From: Clostridia bacterium
GTDB taxonomy: Bacteria; Bacillota; Clostridia; Oscillospirales; Acutalibacteraceae
DNA length: 7,038 bases
Direction of reading: 5' to 3'
Assembly (NCBI GenBank): GCA_017501865.1
Contig: JAFVWD010000170.1
Coordinates: 1 to 7,038 of the forward strand
The translations under genes were made by a program, and so were the position numbers. Numbering within the stretch: position 1 is the stretch's first letter; each line of letters opens with the position of its first letter. Positions 1-6,591 of this stretch are shown one piece after another. The notes beneath the pieces are model-generated. The model did no database searches. It was not told the origin of the DNA and worked only from the letters and a program-made list of their open reading frames with translations.

Positions 1-601
1 TCTTATAGGTACAAGCGAACACTCAATGATTGGTAAATTTATTGATCAGATTATTCCTGAAGATAAGCTTCCTCAGACACTTACAAGCTATTCACCTTGT
101 TTCAGAAAAGAAAAAGGTGCTCACGGTATAGAGGAACGTGGTGTTTACAGAATACATCAATTTGAAAAGCAGGAAATGGTTGTTGTTTGTAAGCCTGAAG
201 AAAGTTCTAAGTGGTTTACTAATCTCTGGCAGAATACTGTTGATCTTTTCCGTTCACTCGACATTCCTGTAAGAACACTTGAGTGCTGTTCAGGCGATCT
301 CGCAGAATTGAAGGTTAAGTCAATTGACGTTGAAGCTTGGAGTCCGCGTCAGAAAAAGTATTTTGAGGTTGGTAGTTGTTCAAATCTTTCAGATGCACAG
401 GCAAGAAGACTTAAAATCCGTGTAAACGGTAAAGATGGTAAATATTTCCCTCATACACTTAATAATACAGTTGTTGCTCCTCCGAGAATGTTGATTGCTT
501 TCCTTGAGAACAATCTTAACGAGGATGGCACAGTTAATATCCCTGTTGCTTTAAGACCTTATATGGGTGGTAAAGAAAAGCTTATTCCTAATTCAAAATA
601 A
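1..601 (+). CDS. serS: Seryl-tRNA synthetase, C-terminal part (5' end lies outside the window)
   Basis: This class II aminoacyl-tRNA synthetase charges tRNA-Ser with serine in the cytoplasm. The reading frame is open from base 2, so the methionine codon at base 26 is internal and the true start lies upstream. About 199 residues are visible, roughly the catalytic half; the N-terminal tRNA-binding coiled coil is not in the window. Visible landmarks, in order, are a TSEHS segment at the position of the family's T-x-E substrate loop, motif 2 (FRKEKGAHG then RGVYRIHQFEKQE), the serine-pocket segment FEVGSCSN followed by QARR, and motif 3 (NNTVVAPPRMLIAFLENN) with its conserved arginine. Motif 3 differs from the usual bacterial GSGLAVGRTLVAILEN, and TSEHS differs from TAEVP, so this belongs to a divergent SerRS branch that I associate with Clostridia. 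It ends with TAA 12 bases before rlmB, with no terminator between them, so the two are probably co-transcribed. The family call is firm; the subgroup is an inference. Confidence 0.94.
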   Translation, partial: LIGTSEHSMIGKFIDQIIPEDKLPQTLTSYSPCFRKEKGAHGIEERGVYRIHQFEKQEMVVVCKPEESSKWFTNLWQNTVDLFRSLDIPVRTLECCSGDLAELKVKSIDVEAWSPRQKKYFEVGSCSNLSDAQARRLKIRVNGKDGKYFPHTLNNTVVAPPRMLIAFLENNLNEDGTVNIPVALRPYMGGKEKLIPNSK

Positions 602-613
602 AGGATTATAAAT

Positions 614-1381
614 ATGTTGAAAAATGATAATTCTCACAATGAAAGAGAAAATGAAAAGGATGTTATTTTCGGTAGAAATTCTGTTGCTGAAGCCATAAAA
701 AGCGGAAGACCGCTTGATAGCGTTATGGTTGCCCGTGGTGAAAGAAGCGGTTCAATCCCTAAAATTGTAGCAGATGCAAAAAAAGCAGGTATAGTTATAA
801 AGGAAGTCGATTCAAAAAAACTTGATTTTATTTGCGGGCACAATAATCACCAGGGAATTGCAGCTATGGGTGCTGTCAAGGAATATTCTACTGTTGATGA
901 TATTTTTTCTACAGCTTCCGAAAGAAACGAAGAGCCGTTTATTATTATATGTGACGAGATTGAAGATCCTCATAATTTAGGTGCAATCATACGTACTGCA
1001 GAGGCTGCAGGTGCACACGGAATTATTATTCCGAAAAGAAGAAGTGCCTCTTTAAGCTTTACAGTTGCAAAAACCTCCGCAGGTGCAGTAGAGTTTATGC
1101 ATGTAGCACGTGTTACAAATATCCCGCAGACTATAGAGGAGCTTAAAAAGCGCGGTGTGTGGGTATATTGTGCAGATATGGACGGCGAGCCGTTTTATAA
1201 CAGTAATTTGAAAGGTGCAATAGCACTTGTTATAGGTTCTGAAGGCAATGGTGTGGGCAGACTCGTCAAAGAAAAATGCGATGTTTGTCTTTCTATGCCT
1301 ATGAAAGGAAAGATTAATTCTCTTAACGCATCTGTTGCGGCGGGTATACTTATGTATGAGGTTTCCCGTCAGAGAGCTTGA
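614..1381 (+). CDS. rlmB: RlmB/TrmH-family 23S rRNA (guanosine-2'-O)-methyltransferase
   Basis: The 255-residue protein is a SPOUT-class methyltransferase. It would transfer a methyl group from S-adenosylmethionine to a ribose 2'-OH in RNA; in RlmB the target is G2251 of 23S rRNA (E. coli numbering). After about 16 charged residues comes the SpoU substrate-binding domain (about 17-90, beginning IFGRNSVAEAIKSG). The trefoil-knot domain (about 108-255) carries all three SpoU motifs: motif 1 HNLGAIIRTAEAAG with N121 and R127, motif 2 IGSEGNG (207-213), and motif 3 NSLNASVAAGI (235-245). Length is normal for the family. The ATG has AAGGA at 601-605, 8 bases upstream. It sits between serS and the membrane-protein gene with short gaps, so the three are probably one transcript. 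The catalytic apparatus looks complete. RlmB is the best family match, but the exact target nucleotide cannot be read from sequence and another TrmH group 3 specificity is possible. Confidence 0.93.
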   Translation: MLKNDNSHNERENEKDVIFGRNSVAEAIKSGRPLDSVMVARGERSGSIPKIVADAKKAGIVIKEVDSKKLDFICGHNNHQGIAAMGAVKEYSTVDDIFSTASERNEEPFIIICDEIEDPHNLGAIIRTAEAAGAHGIIIPKRRSASLSFTVAKTSAGAVEFMHVARVTNIPQTIEELKKRGVWVYCADMDGEPFYNSNLKGAIALVIGSEGNGVGRLVKEKCDVCLSMPMKGKINSLNASVAAGILMYEVSRQRA

Positions 1382-1397
1382 TTATTAAAATAAAGAA

Positions 1398-1404
1398 AGG
1401 TGGG
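1398..1404 (+). promoter_or_regulatory. Shine-Dalgarno site supporting a TTG start
   Basis: AGGTGGG lies 10 bases before the TTG at 1415. The next in-frame ATG is near residue 97, far from any comparable site, so TTG is the best start for the 814-residue protein. A GTG at 1405 is in another frame and closes after 22 codons. Confidence 0.7.
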
Positions 1405-1414
1405 TGAATAGATT

Positions 1415-3859
1415 TTGTACGATGAACTTTATGGGAATTCAAGTCCGAGAAAATGGACTTTTGAAGAAATAGATGAGCTTTTGCAGGATAGCGGTATAAC
1501 CTCTGAAAGGGATTTTGAACCTGAACCGATTTCTCCGACTATAAATAAACCGGAGTCTATTGACCCGCGCCCCACTTATAATGAAGATATAGAGCATAAT
1601 ATTAAAACTACTACAGTAGAGAAATCGGCGGTTGACGGTGCTACAAGAAGCTTTACAGCACTTGAAAGTGATAAATATAGAGACCGTTTTCTTAATAAGC
1701 CTATGCACAATCTTCAGAAAACCGCAGAGCATCAGTTTGTGCCTGCAACAGAACAGCCTTATGAGCGAGGCGGTTTTGTGAAAAAAGCAAGTAACTTTAA
1801 AAATACTCACGAGTTAGACCCTGTGCCGATACTTGTCTCTGAAGATATTCTTCGGGAAGAGCAACGCGAGGCTTCAACGAAAGAAATAAAAAATGAAAAA
1901 ACAATTGCCCTGCGTTCTTTGGCGGTTACTGACGGTAACGCGATAGATACCGAGATTATGGAAGAGGATGATTTACAATTATCCTTTGAGGGCTTTAATT
2001 CAGAAGGTGAAGTTCAGACTGTTAACGAAGAAGACGTAGAACGTGAGCTTATAAAAAAGAGAAGGAAAAAAGCGGCGGAATTTGTAGTAAGCACAGAACC
2101 CGAGTCACAGGTTGAGGAAGATAACAGCGTTAAGTTCGGTTTAGACGAATACCGTAGTGTTAATGATAAATTCAAAGTAGAATTCTATTTAAAGAAGCAG
2201 GAGAAGCATGCAGCGGTAAGTGCTGCTGTTTCAGTAGTATGTTTTGTTGTTCTTGTGGTTCTCTCTTTGGTAGCCAATGCAATTTACGTACCAAATTCAC
2301 TTGTTCACAGGAATGAATTTCCCGTAATTTTGCTTAACCTGATAATTACAATAGTTGCGTGTGTTGTTTCTAAAGATATATTCATTGACGGACTTCAGTC
2401 AATAAAGGGCTTAAGATTCAACAGAAACAGCGGATGTGCTGTGGCACTTGTTGCCTCACTCGTACAGAATTTCCTCTTTTTCTTTGCTCCGTTACCATTT
2501 GAGGAAAAGCTTTCTTTGTATTCATCGGTTGCTGTTTTGCCATTGATTTTTAACTGTCTTGCATCATTTTTAGAGGCGAGAAGATTAAGAAAGAATTTTT
2601 CTGTGGTTTCAGAAAAGGAGCTTCACTCTATTTCTTATATAGAAAGAAAAGAAACTGCTTTTGAAATAGGCAGGGGCTTGTTGCTCGATGAGCCTATAAT
2701 ATTAGCATCTCAGAAAACTAAGTTCCCGGGTAGATTTTTAGAGCTTTCAAAAAAGTATTATCCGGCAGATGAAATAAATAAAAAAATAGTTCCCGTATCG
2801 TTAATTGTTGCTTTAATTGTAGGTGCAATAACTACAATTATTTCAAGGAATCTTTTTAACGGATTTAGTACGTTTACAGCAGTAATTGCTGTATCTGCAC
2901 CTTGCTTTATTTTCTTGTGTGATAATATAGCAATAAACAGACTTTCTCAAAGACTGCGTAAAAACGGCGGCATTATAACGGGCTGGGAGGCGAATAAAAT
3001 CTGCGCTTCAGCTAATGGTATAACTGTTGATGCTACAGATGTTTTTGATAAGGATGGCGGTAATGTTTTCGGAATAAAAACATACCATTCAATGAAAATT
3101 GATGATGCTATTCTCTATACTGCAGCTATGGTAGTAGCTTCAGGCGGTGCTCTTGGCAACCTGTTTAAACGAGTTGTTATGGATAAAATAGAATTACTTC
3201 CGCCTGTAGAAACTCTTGCTTATGAAGATAAATTAGGTCTTTCTGCCTGGATTCAGAACAGGAGAGTTCTTGTTGGTAGCTATGATTTGTTAAGAAACCA
3301 TAATGTTGAGGTTCCTGACAGAGCTTATGTAGACAGGTATACCCATGACGGGAGATATCCGTTGTTCCTTGCCATTGAAGGAAAATTAGGTGCAATGTTC
3401 ATTGTAAGTTATGATGTAGATAATGAAAATGCAAAAATTCTTAAGCAGATAGAAAAAGAGAGTATATCTCTTTTGCTCAGGTCCGATGATGCAAATATTA
3501 CAGATAATATGGTTGCCGCATCAATATCTATTCCGATAAGCGGTATTAAGGTTCTCAGCGCTGTTTCAGGGGATATACTTAACAGCTATCAGAAAGAAAT
3601 AAGAACCTCGGGCGACTCTGTTTTAATGCACGACGGCAAAAGCTCCTCATACCTTTTAGCGGTTGCATCCGCTTTATCTTTAGGGAAAATCAAACGTTCC
3701 AATTCCATAATTCAGATAGGTGCTATAGCAGTTGCCATTGCGTTTGTTGCCGCATTTTCGTTTGTTTCGGGCGGTACAGGACTTTCTGTAATTCCGTTAA
3801 TAATTACTCAGATAGTTTTTGCTGTTATAGGCTTCATCAATACAAAAATTAAAAAATAG
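1415..3859 (+). CDS. Eight-helix membrane protein resembling a catalytically degenerate P1B-type ATPase, with a long acidic N-terminal region
   Basis: No function is established. Residues 1-260 are hydrophilic, mostly acidic and probably disordered, with a basic patch KKRRKK at 214-219. Eight hydrophobic segments follow, at about 264-291, 301-323, 338-360, 366-387, 458-479, 484-508, 764-785 and 788-808. This 4 + 2 + 2 spacing is that of heavy-metal (P1B) P-type ATPases. The sixth helix has VSAPC (493-497) where that family has SCPC or similar. The next loop has VFDKDGG (543-549) at the DKTGT position, VLVGS (618-622) like the N-domain VxVGN, DGRYPLFLAIEGKLGA (645-660) like the strand pair before the P-domain, and MHDGKSSS (738-745) at the GDGxND hinge. 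The actuator loop (389-457) is short and has no TGE, and the His-Pro of the N-domain is absent. ATP-driven transport is therefore unlikely. A scaffold, sensor or regulatory role is inference. The frame is intact and it is the last gene of the serS-rlmB unit. The CDS is firm; the fold is a moderate call. Confidence 0.87.
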   Translation: MYDELYGNSSPRKWTFEEIDELLQDSGITSERDFEPEPISPTINKPESIDPRPTYNEDIEHNIKTTTVEKSAVDGATRSFTALESDKYRDRFLNKPMHNLQKTAEHQFVPATEQPYERGGFVKKASNFKNTHELDPVPILVSEDILREEQREASTKEIKNEKTIALRSLAVTDGNAIDTEIMEEDDLQLSFEGFNSEGEVQTVNEEDVERELIKKRRKKAAEFVVSTEPESQVEEDNSVKFGLDEYRSVNDKFKVEFYLKKQEKHAAVSAAVSVVCFVVLVVLSLVANAIYVPNSLVHRNEFPVILLNLIITIVACVVSKDIFIDGLQSIKGLRFNRNSGCAVALVASLVQNFLFFFAPLPFEEKLSLYSSVAVLPLIFNCLASFLEARRLRKNFSVVSEKELHSISYIERKETAFEIGRGLLLDEPIILASQKTKFPGRFLELSKKYYPADEINKKIVPVSLIVALIVGAITTIISRNLFNGFSTFTAVIAVSAPCFIFLCDNIAINRLSQRLRKNGGIITGWEANKICASANGITVDATDVFDKDGGNVFGIKTYHSMKIDDAILYTAAMVVASGGALGNLFKRVVMDKIELLPPVETLAYEDKLGLSAWIQNRRVLVGSYDLLRNHNVEVPDRAYVDRYTHDGRYPLFLAIEGKLGAMFIVSYDVDNENAKILKQIEKESISLLLRSDDANITDNMVAASISIPISGIKVLSAVSGDILNSYQKEIRTSGDSVLMHDGKSSSYLLAVASALSLGKIKRSNSIIQIGAIAVAIAFVAAFSFVSGGTGLSVIPLIITQIVFAVIGFINTKIKK

Positions 3860-3889
3860 CGGTTGTAAAAACAAAAGCTTTTACAACCG
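3860..3889. terminator. Bidirectional intrinsic terminator between convergent genes
   Basis: CGGTTGTAAAA (3860-3870) pairs perfectly with TTTTACAACCG (3879-3889) around an 8-base loop, starting right after the TAG stop of the membrane-protein gene. On the plus strand it is followed by a modest T-rich tail (GCATTTGTT). On the minus strand it is followed by CTATTTTTTAATTTTT, a strong U-tract. It therefore looks most effective for the small minus-strand gene ending at 3897, and can also end the serS-rlmB unit. The stem has only four G-C pairs, so its strength on the plus strand is uncertain. Confidence 0.8.
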
Positions 3890-3896
3890 GCATTTG

Positions 3897-4052
3897 TTAA
3901 AGGTCATCGGCATCTTGTTCGGGTACCTCGTCATTTTCAGGTATTCCTGTGTATGAGCCGTTAACGTCACTTTTGATGTTGGTGAATTCAGGCTGATATG
4001 CCTTTACGACTTCTTCATCTTTTTTCAGATTATTCTTTTTATTCTTACTCAT
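3897..4052 (-). CDS. Small hydrophilic protein of unknown function (51 residues)
   Basis: I cannot assign a function. Starting from the ATG at 4052-4050 the product begins MSKNKKNNLKKDEEVV and ends GIPENDEVPEQDADDL. It has a strongly basic N-terminal 11 residues and an acidic C-terminal tail, with no cysteine, no hydrophobic segment and no signal peptide, so it should be soluble and cytoplasmic. The frame extends upstream to an ATG at 4097, but the internal ATG has an excellent AGGTGG site 7 bases upstream, so I chose the 51-residue form. It is transcribed alone, away from the GH3 gene, and has its own terminator directly after its stop. The SYTG and QDADDL-type tail recalls short hypothetical proteins I associate with Clostridia; this is memory, not a search. 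A dedicated Shine-Dalgarno site plus a terminator make it a real gene rather than a chance frame. Confidence 0.75.
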   Translation of the reverse strand: MSKNKKNNLKKDEEVVKAYQPEFTNIKSDVNGSYTGIPENDEVPEQDADDL

Positions 4053-4059
4053 ATTTTCA

Positions 4060-4065
4060 CCACCT
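4060..4065 (-). promoter_or_regulatory. Shine-Dalgarno site that sets the start of the 51-residue protein
   Basis: On the minus strand AGGTGG ends 7 bases before the ATG at 4052-4050. The upstream in-frame ATG at 4097 would place this site inside the coding region and lacks a comparable site of its own, so the downstream start is preferred. Confidence 0.75.
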
Positions 4066-4112
4066 AACGTAAGTATTCTAAAATATTTTCTCCACAAAAT
4101 ATTAAATTATGC

Positions 4113-4116
4113 GAGG
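4113..4116 (+). promoter_or_regulatory. Shine-Dalgarno site that sets the GH3 start
   Basis: GAGG sits 7 bases before the ATG at 4124. An in-frame ATG at 4109 would add only five residues and would absorb this site into the coding region, so 4124 is the better start. Confidence 0.75.
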
Positions 4117-4123
4117 CGATTTT

Positions 4124-6574
4124 ATGAAATATAAAGATATTATTTCCAAGCTTACATTAGAAGAAAAGGCTGCACTTTGTTCCGGTAAGGATTTCTGGCA
4201 TCTTGCAGATGTTGCACGTCTCGGTATACCGTCTGTAATGGTTACCGACGGCCCTCACGGACTGAGAAAGCAAAATCAGGAGAAGACTGCCGCAGGCGAT
4301 GTTTTGGGTAACAGTGCGCCTGCAACATGCTTTCCTACTGCAAGTGCGACTGCAAGCTCATGGAATGAAGAGCTTCTTGAAAAAATGGGAGTTGCCTTAG
4401 GTGAGGAATGTTTAAAAGAAAATGTTTCGGTGCTTTTAGGCCCGGGAATTAATATGAAAAGGTCGCCGTTATGCGGAAGAAATTTTGAGTATTTTTCTGA
4501 AGATCCGTTCCTCGCAGGAAAAATGGCCGCTTCTTTTATAAAAGGTGTTCAGAGTAAGGGTGTAGGTACATCGTTAAAGCATTTTGCTGCAAATAATCAG
4601 GAATGTCGCAGAATGACAATTAATACTGTTGCAGACGAAAGAGCATTAAGAGAAATTTACCTTACAGCCTTTGAAATAGCAGTCAAGGAAGCTCAGCCGT
4701 GGACAGTTATGAATGCTTATAATAAGCTTAGCGGTACATATTGTGCTGAAAATAAGTGGCTTCTTACAGATGTTCTCAGAAATGAGTGGGGATTTAAAGG
4801 TATCGTTGTTACCGATTGGGGTGCAGAAAACGAAATTGTTGATGGTATAAAGGCAGGTAAAAATCTTGAAATGCCGAGTTCGGGAGGTTTAGGTCCTGAA
4901 AAAATAGTAAATGCAGTATTACATGGAGAGTTAGAAGAGGCTGTTCTTGACAAAAATGTTGATGCATTGCTTGAATTGATTTTCAAATCGGCTGAAAATC
5001 TGCATTCCGATTATGAATGTGATATGGAGGCTAATCATCGTCTTGCAAGAGAAATTGCAGGAGAGTCTGTTGTTCTTCTTAAAAATGATGAAAAAATACT
5101 TCCTTTGGATAAATCGAAAAAAATTGCAGTTATTGGTGAAATGGCGAAGTCACCAAGGTATCAGGGTGCAGGCAGTTCTCTTATAAATCCTACTGAGCTT
5201 GACTGTGCGTATAATGAATTCTTAAAGAATGGTTACAAGGTTGCGTATTCACGCGGATATGATAAATCAACAGATATCCCCGATGAAAGACTTATATCAT
5301 CTGCCGCGGCGCTTGCTGAGAAGGCTGACGTTGTTGTTGCGTTTGTGGGACTTACTGAAATTTATGAGTCAGAAGGCTTTGATCGTAAGCACATAGATTT
5401 ACCGCCGTCTCATAATGCTCTTATTAATGCTCTTCTTGAGAAGAACCGTAATGTGGTTGTTGTTTTGTCAGGCGGTTCGGCTGTATCTATGCCGTGGCTT
5501 TATGACGTAAAGGCGGTTCTTAACGGTCTTTTGTTAGGTCAGGCAGGCGGTGGTGCAATATTTGATGTTCTTACAGGAAAGGTTAACCCTTCAGGAAAGC
5601 TTTCCGAGACTTATCCTATAAGCCTTGATGATACCCCGTCGAGATATAATTTTCCGGGTACATTGCTTTCTGTAGAATACAGAGAGAGTATTTTTATAGG
5701 ATACAGATATTATGATAAAACGGAGAAAGAGGTTTTGTTCCCGTTTGGGTACGGACTTTCTTACACAACATTTTCTTACAGCGATATAAAGCTGAGTCAA
5801 AAGTCTGTTAAGGATACCGAAACAGTAATCGTTTCATTTAAGGTGAAAAATACAGGCGAGGTTGATGGTGCTGAGGTAGCACAGCTTTATGTTGCTCCGC
5901 CTGAAAGTCTGATTTTCAAAGCACCTAAAGAACTGAAGGGCTTTAAAAAGATTTTCCTGAAAGCAGGCGAAGAAAAAACGGTTGAGATAGAGCTGAGTAA
6001 ACGAAGCTTTGCTTTTTATAATGTTAATATTAATGATTGGCATGTTGAAACCGGTGAATATAAAATTTTGGTAGGAGCTTCCTCACGAGAAATTCTCTTA
6101 AAGGAAAGTGTAAATATAACATCTTCCATTGAAGCGGAGGTTCCCGACTATAAAGAAAAGGCACCTGTTTACTATAATGGGGATATGGCATTTGCTACAG
6201 ATGACGAATTTGAAGCTGTTTTAGGACATAAAATCCCTGAAAGGGAGAGAGATATGACTCTTCCGATTGATAAGAATTGCACACTTGAATATGCTGCGGG
6301 TACTGATCGTGGTGAGAAAATCACTAAAATAATAACCGCTGTTGTAGAAAAGGTGGGCGGCGGAGGCATTAATAGTGAAATGATGAAAAACACCGCCTTC
6401 CAATTGCCGTTAAGATGTCTTGTAACAATGAGCTCAGGGGTGTTTAATGATGAAATGTGTTCTGCCTTGTGCGATATGTTAAATGATAAGCCGTTGGCTC
6501 CAAGTGCTGCTAAATTAGTCAAAAATATACCGACTGCTCTTATGAAGCTGCCGGATTTGTTTAAATCGATGTAA
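4124..6574 (+). CDS. Cytoplasmic glycoside hydrolase family 3 beta-glycosidase (beta-glucosidase-like)
   Basis: This 816-residue retaining exo-glycosidase would remove terminal beta-linked sugars from short oligosaccharides. There is no signal peptide, so it should act on imported substrate. The GH3 N-terminal barrel (about 30-260) shows the DGPHG substrate loop (42-46), KHFAANNQE (152-160), and GIVVTDWGAEN, with D231 as the expected nucleophile. The GH3 C-terminal sandwich domain (about 310-545) carries VVLLKND (316-322) and SEGFDR, with E417 as the probable acid/base. FPFGYGLSYT (540-549) leads into the fibronectin III-like domain (about 565-665). There is no PA14 insert. A further stretch of about 150 residues follows (667-816), longer than the minimal GH3 layout. 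All catalytic landmarks are intact. It is followed 17 bases later by a Gfo/Idh/MocA dehydrogenase, probably in the same transcript. Sugar specificity (glucose, xylose, N-acetylglucosamine or other) cannot be read from sequence; beta-glucosidase is the commonest outcome. Confidence 0.95.
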   Translation: MKYKDIISKLTLEEKAALCSGKDFWHLADVARLGIPSVMVTDGPHGLRKQNQEKTAAGDVLGNSAPATCFPTASATASSWNEELLEKMGVALGEECLKENVSVLLGPGINMKRSPLCGRNFEYFSEDPFLAGKMAASFIKGVQSKGVGTSLKHFAANNQECRRMTINTVADERALREIYLTAFEIAVKEAQPWTVMNAYNKLSGTYCAENKWLLTDVLRNEWGFKGIVVTDWGAENEIVDGIKAGKNLEMPSSGGLGPEKIVNAVLHGELEEAVLDKNVDALLELIFKSAENLHSDYECDMEANHRLAREIAGESVVLLKNDEKILPLDKSKKIAVIGEMAKSPRYQGAGSSLINPTELDCAYNEFLKNGYKVAYSRGYDKSTDIPDERLISSAAALAEKADVVVAFVGLTEIYESEGFDRKHIDLPPSHNALINALLEKNRNVVVVLSGGSAVSMPWLYDVKAVLNGLLLGQAGGGAIFDVLTGKVNPSGKLSETYPISLDDTPSRYNFPGTLLSVEYRESIFIGYRYYDKTEKEVLFPFGYGLSYTTFSYSDIKLSQKSVKDTETVIVSFKVKNTGEVDGAEVAQLYVAPPESLIFKAPKELKGFKKIFLKAGEEKTVEIELSKRSFAFYNVNINDWHVETGEYKILVGASSREILLKESVNITSSIEAEVPDYKEKAPVYYNGDMAFATDDEFEAVLGHKIPERERDMTLPIDKNCTLEYAAGTDRGEKITKIITAVVEKVGGGGINSEMMKNTAFQLPLRCLVTMSSGVFNDEMCSALCDMLNDKPLAPSAAKLVKNIPTALMKLPDLFKSM

Positions 6575-6591
6575 AGTAAGGATGGTTGATT

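Larger units (their letters stand above)
4053..4123. promoter_or_regulatory. Divergent promoter region between the small gene and the GH3 gene
   Basis: This very AT-rich 71-base gap must hold the start signals of both flanking genes. On the minus strand TAGAAT (4080-4075) is a near-consensus -10 box about 23 bases before the small gene, but I see no good -35 box at 17 bases. On the plus strand TATTAA (4100-4105) is a possible weak -10 box for the GH3 gene. AAAATATT occurs twice (4080-4087 and 4096-4103), which could be an operator or simply AT-rich chance. I see no convincing CcpA (cre) site. The promoter location is an inference from gene layout. Confidence 0.4.

Noticed and set aside
26..28. 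The ATG at base 26 as the start of serS
   Set aside because: The frame is open upstream and the preceding codons read conserved SerRS residues (GTSEHS), so this methionine is internal.
1439..1810. Minus-strand open frame of 123 codons opposite the start of the membrane-protein gene
   Set aside because: No ribosome-binding site or recognisable protein. It lies opposite a well-formed coding region and its composition fits an antisense shadow.
1415..3859. The 814-residue protein as a working copper or zinc exporter
   Set aside because: There is no DKTGT, TGE, His-Pro or GDGxND and no N-terminal metal-binding CxxC, all of which a functional P1B pump is expected to need.
1415..3859. The 814-residue protein gene as a decaying pseudogene
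   Set aside because: The frame is intact over 814 codons, with no frameshift or internal stop, and membrane helices and domain order are preserved. That suggests selection for a changed role.
4053..4097. A longer version of the small minus-strand protein starting at 4097 (66 residues)
   Set aside because: The internal ATG at 4052 has AGGTGG at ideal spacing, and the added residues would cover the likely promoter and ribosome-binding region.
4109..4123. GH3 start at the upstream ATG (4109)
   Set aside because: It lacks a Shine-Dalgarno site, and the GAGG at 4113-4116 fits the ATG at 4124.
6172..6522. Minus-strand open frame of 116 codons opposite the end of the GH3 gene, with a second one nested in another frame
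   Set aside because: The plus strand here is a continuous part of the GH3 protein. The minus-strand product is low-complexity and has no family features.
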